From positions 310,001 through 374,000 of the forward strand of contig VWZX01005703.1 in assembly GCA_013399015.1 (NCBI GenBank): DNA of 64,000 nucleotides, given 5' to 3'. The position numbers were made by a program, and so were the translations under genes. This DNA comes from Galbula dea (taxonomy: Eukaryota; Chordata; Aves; Piciformes; Galbulidae). The notes under the pieces were generated by a model. It was not told the DNA's origin and searched no databases. It saw nothing but the letters and a program-made list of their open reading frames with translations. Below are positions 61,501-64,000 of this stretch, in pieces (position 1 is the stretch's first letter; each line of letters starts with the position of its first letter).

Positions 61501-64000
61501 AGGCAACAGTGGCCTGGTTAATGGTTAACAGCAGCAAATGGAAATGTCTTGGGACAGAGGGAGGTGCCTGGGCACTGGAGTGAGAAGGGGCCATGGTGCA
61601 TGGCTGTGCTGGCACCGATGGAGATTCAATCATCTTGAGCTGTAGGGAGTCGTTGTGTTCTCCTCCGGTCAGTGTGTGTTAGCTGATGGCTCTCAGCATG
61701 CAGAGAAGCCTTGATCCTGCAGAGGAGCCCTTCCAGCAGAGCTCTTGGGCAGTGCTGTGCATGGAGCCATGTGAAAGGTGGATTCCAGGAAGGCAGGGGC
61801 AGGAGAGGTCAAATCCTCTTCTCCCAATCCAGAAGAAAGTTGTGGCTTTGACAAGCCAAGGACACAAGGGTGAATGCTGATTTTGGGCATAAATAGCTTT
61901 GGTGAGAGCTCCTGAGATGCAGTTCAGATTCCTGGAGCCAACAGCTCGCAGCAGGTTAAGACAGGAGCAGTCTCTCTGGCACAGGGCTTACAACATTGAA
62001 GCAGGAGAAACCTGTACCTGTTGCTCCTATTTACTGCTTAGAAATCTCAGTGTAAAACACATTTTAAGGCAGCACTGCTGGTGCTTTAGATTGGGGATAA
62101 GGAGTTCATGTTTCCTCAGGCTTATAGGGAAAAATACCACCCCCACCTCTCCAAGAAAGAAAATAGGAGAGGGCCAGAGATGATGACATCTTGTAGCATG
62201 ACAACAAAGTCTTCAAGGGCTTCTGGTCAGTCTTGAACCCCTCTCTTATGTCCTACCGTCCTTGAAAGTAGGAGGCACAACTTTAAGCCTTTGCTAGCAA
62301 GGAGAAATACCTCAGTGAATGTAACTGCCCTGACCATAATGATGGGGATGGAAATAGCCATACCACAGCAGACCTCCTTTGGTTCTTCTGCATGAGCTCT
62401 GGTTGCTATCAAAAGCTTTGCAGAGTGATAAACTAGGAAATGCAGAGGAAAATCCTTGGGGAGGGTGCTTTTTCTAGACTGCTGCTGAACAACTCCTGCC
62501 TTGGAGCAAAAGAGCTGCTGTCATCTTTCAGGAGGTTAGTCTGCAACTGGCCTGGGCACAGGGGCAGATGGGGAGGTGGTAATCTCTGGGGACTGCTGGT
62601 TGTGCCTGTGTGCACTGCGGGTGTGGGTTCCTCTGCACCTCTCTTGGTTTGCTCTTGCCTGATGCTGCCAAGAATGAGCAGGTGCACTGAGAAAACAGGA
62701 TAGCTGAGGTGGGGCTGTGAGGTGGCATAGGCAAACAGCAGCCCTGGCTGCATTCCAGCCAGAGGAGGAATGAAGCACAAGGGCCCCAGGGCAGATCCGG
62801 ATGTATTCAGATCCTTGTTTTATCTGGGGAGACTTCCAGAAGGACCTGAGTTCTCCAGTCCCATCACTCCAAGGTCACTGTCAAACCTTACTCCTAATGC
62901 TGATGCCAGAGTTGGGGCACCTGATGGTTTTTGGGTTATTTGCTTCATTTTTACTTAGATGAATGAAGTTTGTACCAGAAAAGCTTAGTTTTGCTACTAC
63001 TTCAGAATGTTAGCCTGCTTCTCCAGAATGCCCAAAAGATTTAGGGAAGTACTTAGTGGCAATGAAGACTCAGCAGGAGCTGGTCCTGCTGCTAAAGAGA
63101 TGGAGAGCCTAGCAGGGGGAGCTTCAAGGCAACGTGGTGGGTTTCACAGGGTCTAACCATGGGAGAATGGCATACAGGAAAACAAAACTATTGTGTCCCT
63201 GTTCCTGAGTGTTGTTCTCATTTTTACATCAGCCACAACCAGCTGAGCTGAGGACCTGGGCTATCAGCTGCTGATTGCTGTTATTAAATCACAGTCTTCT
63301 TCTAGAGATCTTAAATCCTGATTCAGCTATTCACAAAGCAGATGCAGGTGATTGACAGATTTAATCCCAGGGTAGGACATCGTGGGAGCCTGGCACTGAG
63401 GTGTTTATCCTGTTTATCCATCTCATGTCTGGTTTAAGATGGTAGCAGAGATTACTACTTGCTGCTGTAGGGATGACAGCAGGGAGGGAGCACAGGATAC
63501 AGATGGGTAGGGTTTCCCCACCAGGATCACTGCAGGAACTGGGGAGTAAAGACAAGATCAAACCTAGCTCACCCAAGCACCAGCCTGGCAGTTTGGGCAT
63601 GAACAGCAACCTCCTCCTGAGCATCCTGTTCTCAGCCATGGTAGAGTAGCACATCTACCTTGAAGAGGAAGAGAATGAGGAGAGGAAGACAGAAAGTAGA
63701 GAGGATCAGTAAGCACAAACAGCCCTACAAGCCAGAGTGCTTTAGCAAATTGCTGTACAGATAGTTCCAGAGTTTCATGAAACCTCAGGGGCTCTCTCAG
63801 CCCTAATGAAAACCTCATGGAAGCCAGCAGATTCCAGCATGCTTCACTCAGGGTCATCAAGTGAAGCCTCTGCAATTCCCAGAGTCAGCTGAATCCAGCA
63901 GAAAGGAGACATTTTGCAGCAAGGGTTGCAGAGGCAGGGGAGGCTCAGCCACAGCAGCACTAGTTAATGGGTGCATGAGCCTGGCAAAGGTTATCTCCAG

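Larger units (their letters stand above)
46661..64000. other. Upstream region of VILL / intergenic, no gene recognised
   Basis: About 17.3 kb with no exon matching a protein family I recognise, on either strand. It should include the VILL promoter, non-coding exon 1 and the spacer to the next gene (CTDSPL in other vertebrates, not seen here). Long open frames at 52509-53177 (-) and 57753-58466 (+) look fortuitous. No CR1 copy was recognised here. Confidence 0.6.

Noticed and set aside
46661..64000. Search for CTDSPL exons on the - strand
   Set aside because: The conserved C-terminal phosphatase peptides of CTDSPL were not found. The gene is either beyond 64 kb or contributes only UTR sequence here.

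Overview
This is 64 kb of bird nuclear DNA. It is split-gene DNA with GT-AG introns, strong CpG depletion, and CR1 non-LTR retrotransposon fragments as the only recognisable dispersed repeat. Several of these fragments carry the typical avian CR1 3' end (CCATTCTGTGATTCTATGA-like). No bacterial-type genes, CRISPR arrays, viruses or DNA transposons were seen. The two genes and their arrangement match the vertebrate PLCD1-VILL neighbourhood (human 3p22).

Layout. From 1 to about 23.19 kb is the 3' part of PLCD1 on the + strand. Twelve coding exons (exons 4-15 by comparison with the 15-exon mammalian gene) encode 616 residues: EF hands, catalytic X and Y barrel halves with an acidic linker, and the C2 domain, ending at a stop at 22583. 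The PH-domain exons lie left of the window. From about 24.4 to 46.66 kb is a complete VILL (villin-like) coding region on the - strand. Nineteen coding exons encode 863 residues: six gelsolin repeats, an Asn/Ser-rich linker and a C-terminal villin headpiece. The two genes converge, with stop codons about 3.0 kb apart. From 46.66 to 64 kb I find no convincing exon. This should hold the 5' non-coding exon(s) and promoter of VILL and the spacer towards the next gene (CTDSPL in other vertebrates). It contains two small tandem duplications, a TATA-plus-homeodomain-site cluster at 49.46-49.57 kb, a palindromic double ACGT element at 47.3 kb, a polypurine tract at 57.0 kb and a weak CpG cluster at 58.15-58.51 kb.

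The gene products are linked by biochemistry rather than by a shared operon. PLC-delta1 hydrolyses PI(4,5)P2 at the plasma membrane in a Ca2+-dependent way. Villin/gelsolin proteins are Ca2+- and PI(4,5)P2-regulated actin-binding proteins. Their adjacency is conserved synteny, not evidence of co-regulation.

Both coding regions were assembled by hand from splice signals, reading-frame continuity across every junction, and similarity to the mammalian and avian protein families. All 29 internal junctions keep frame. I did not find an undescribed biological system. The findings are local oddities and candidate regulatory elements.
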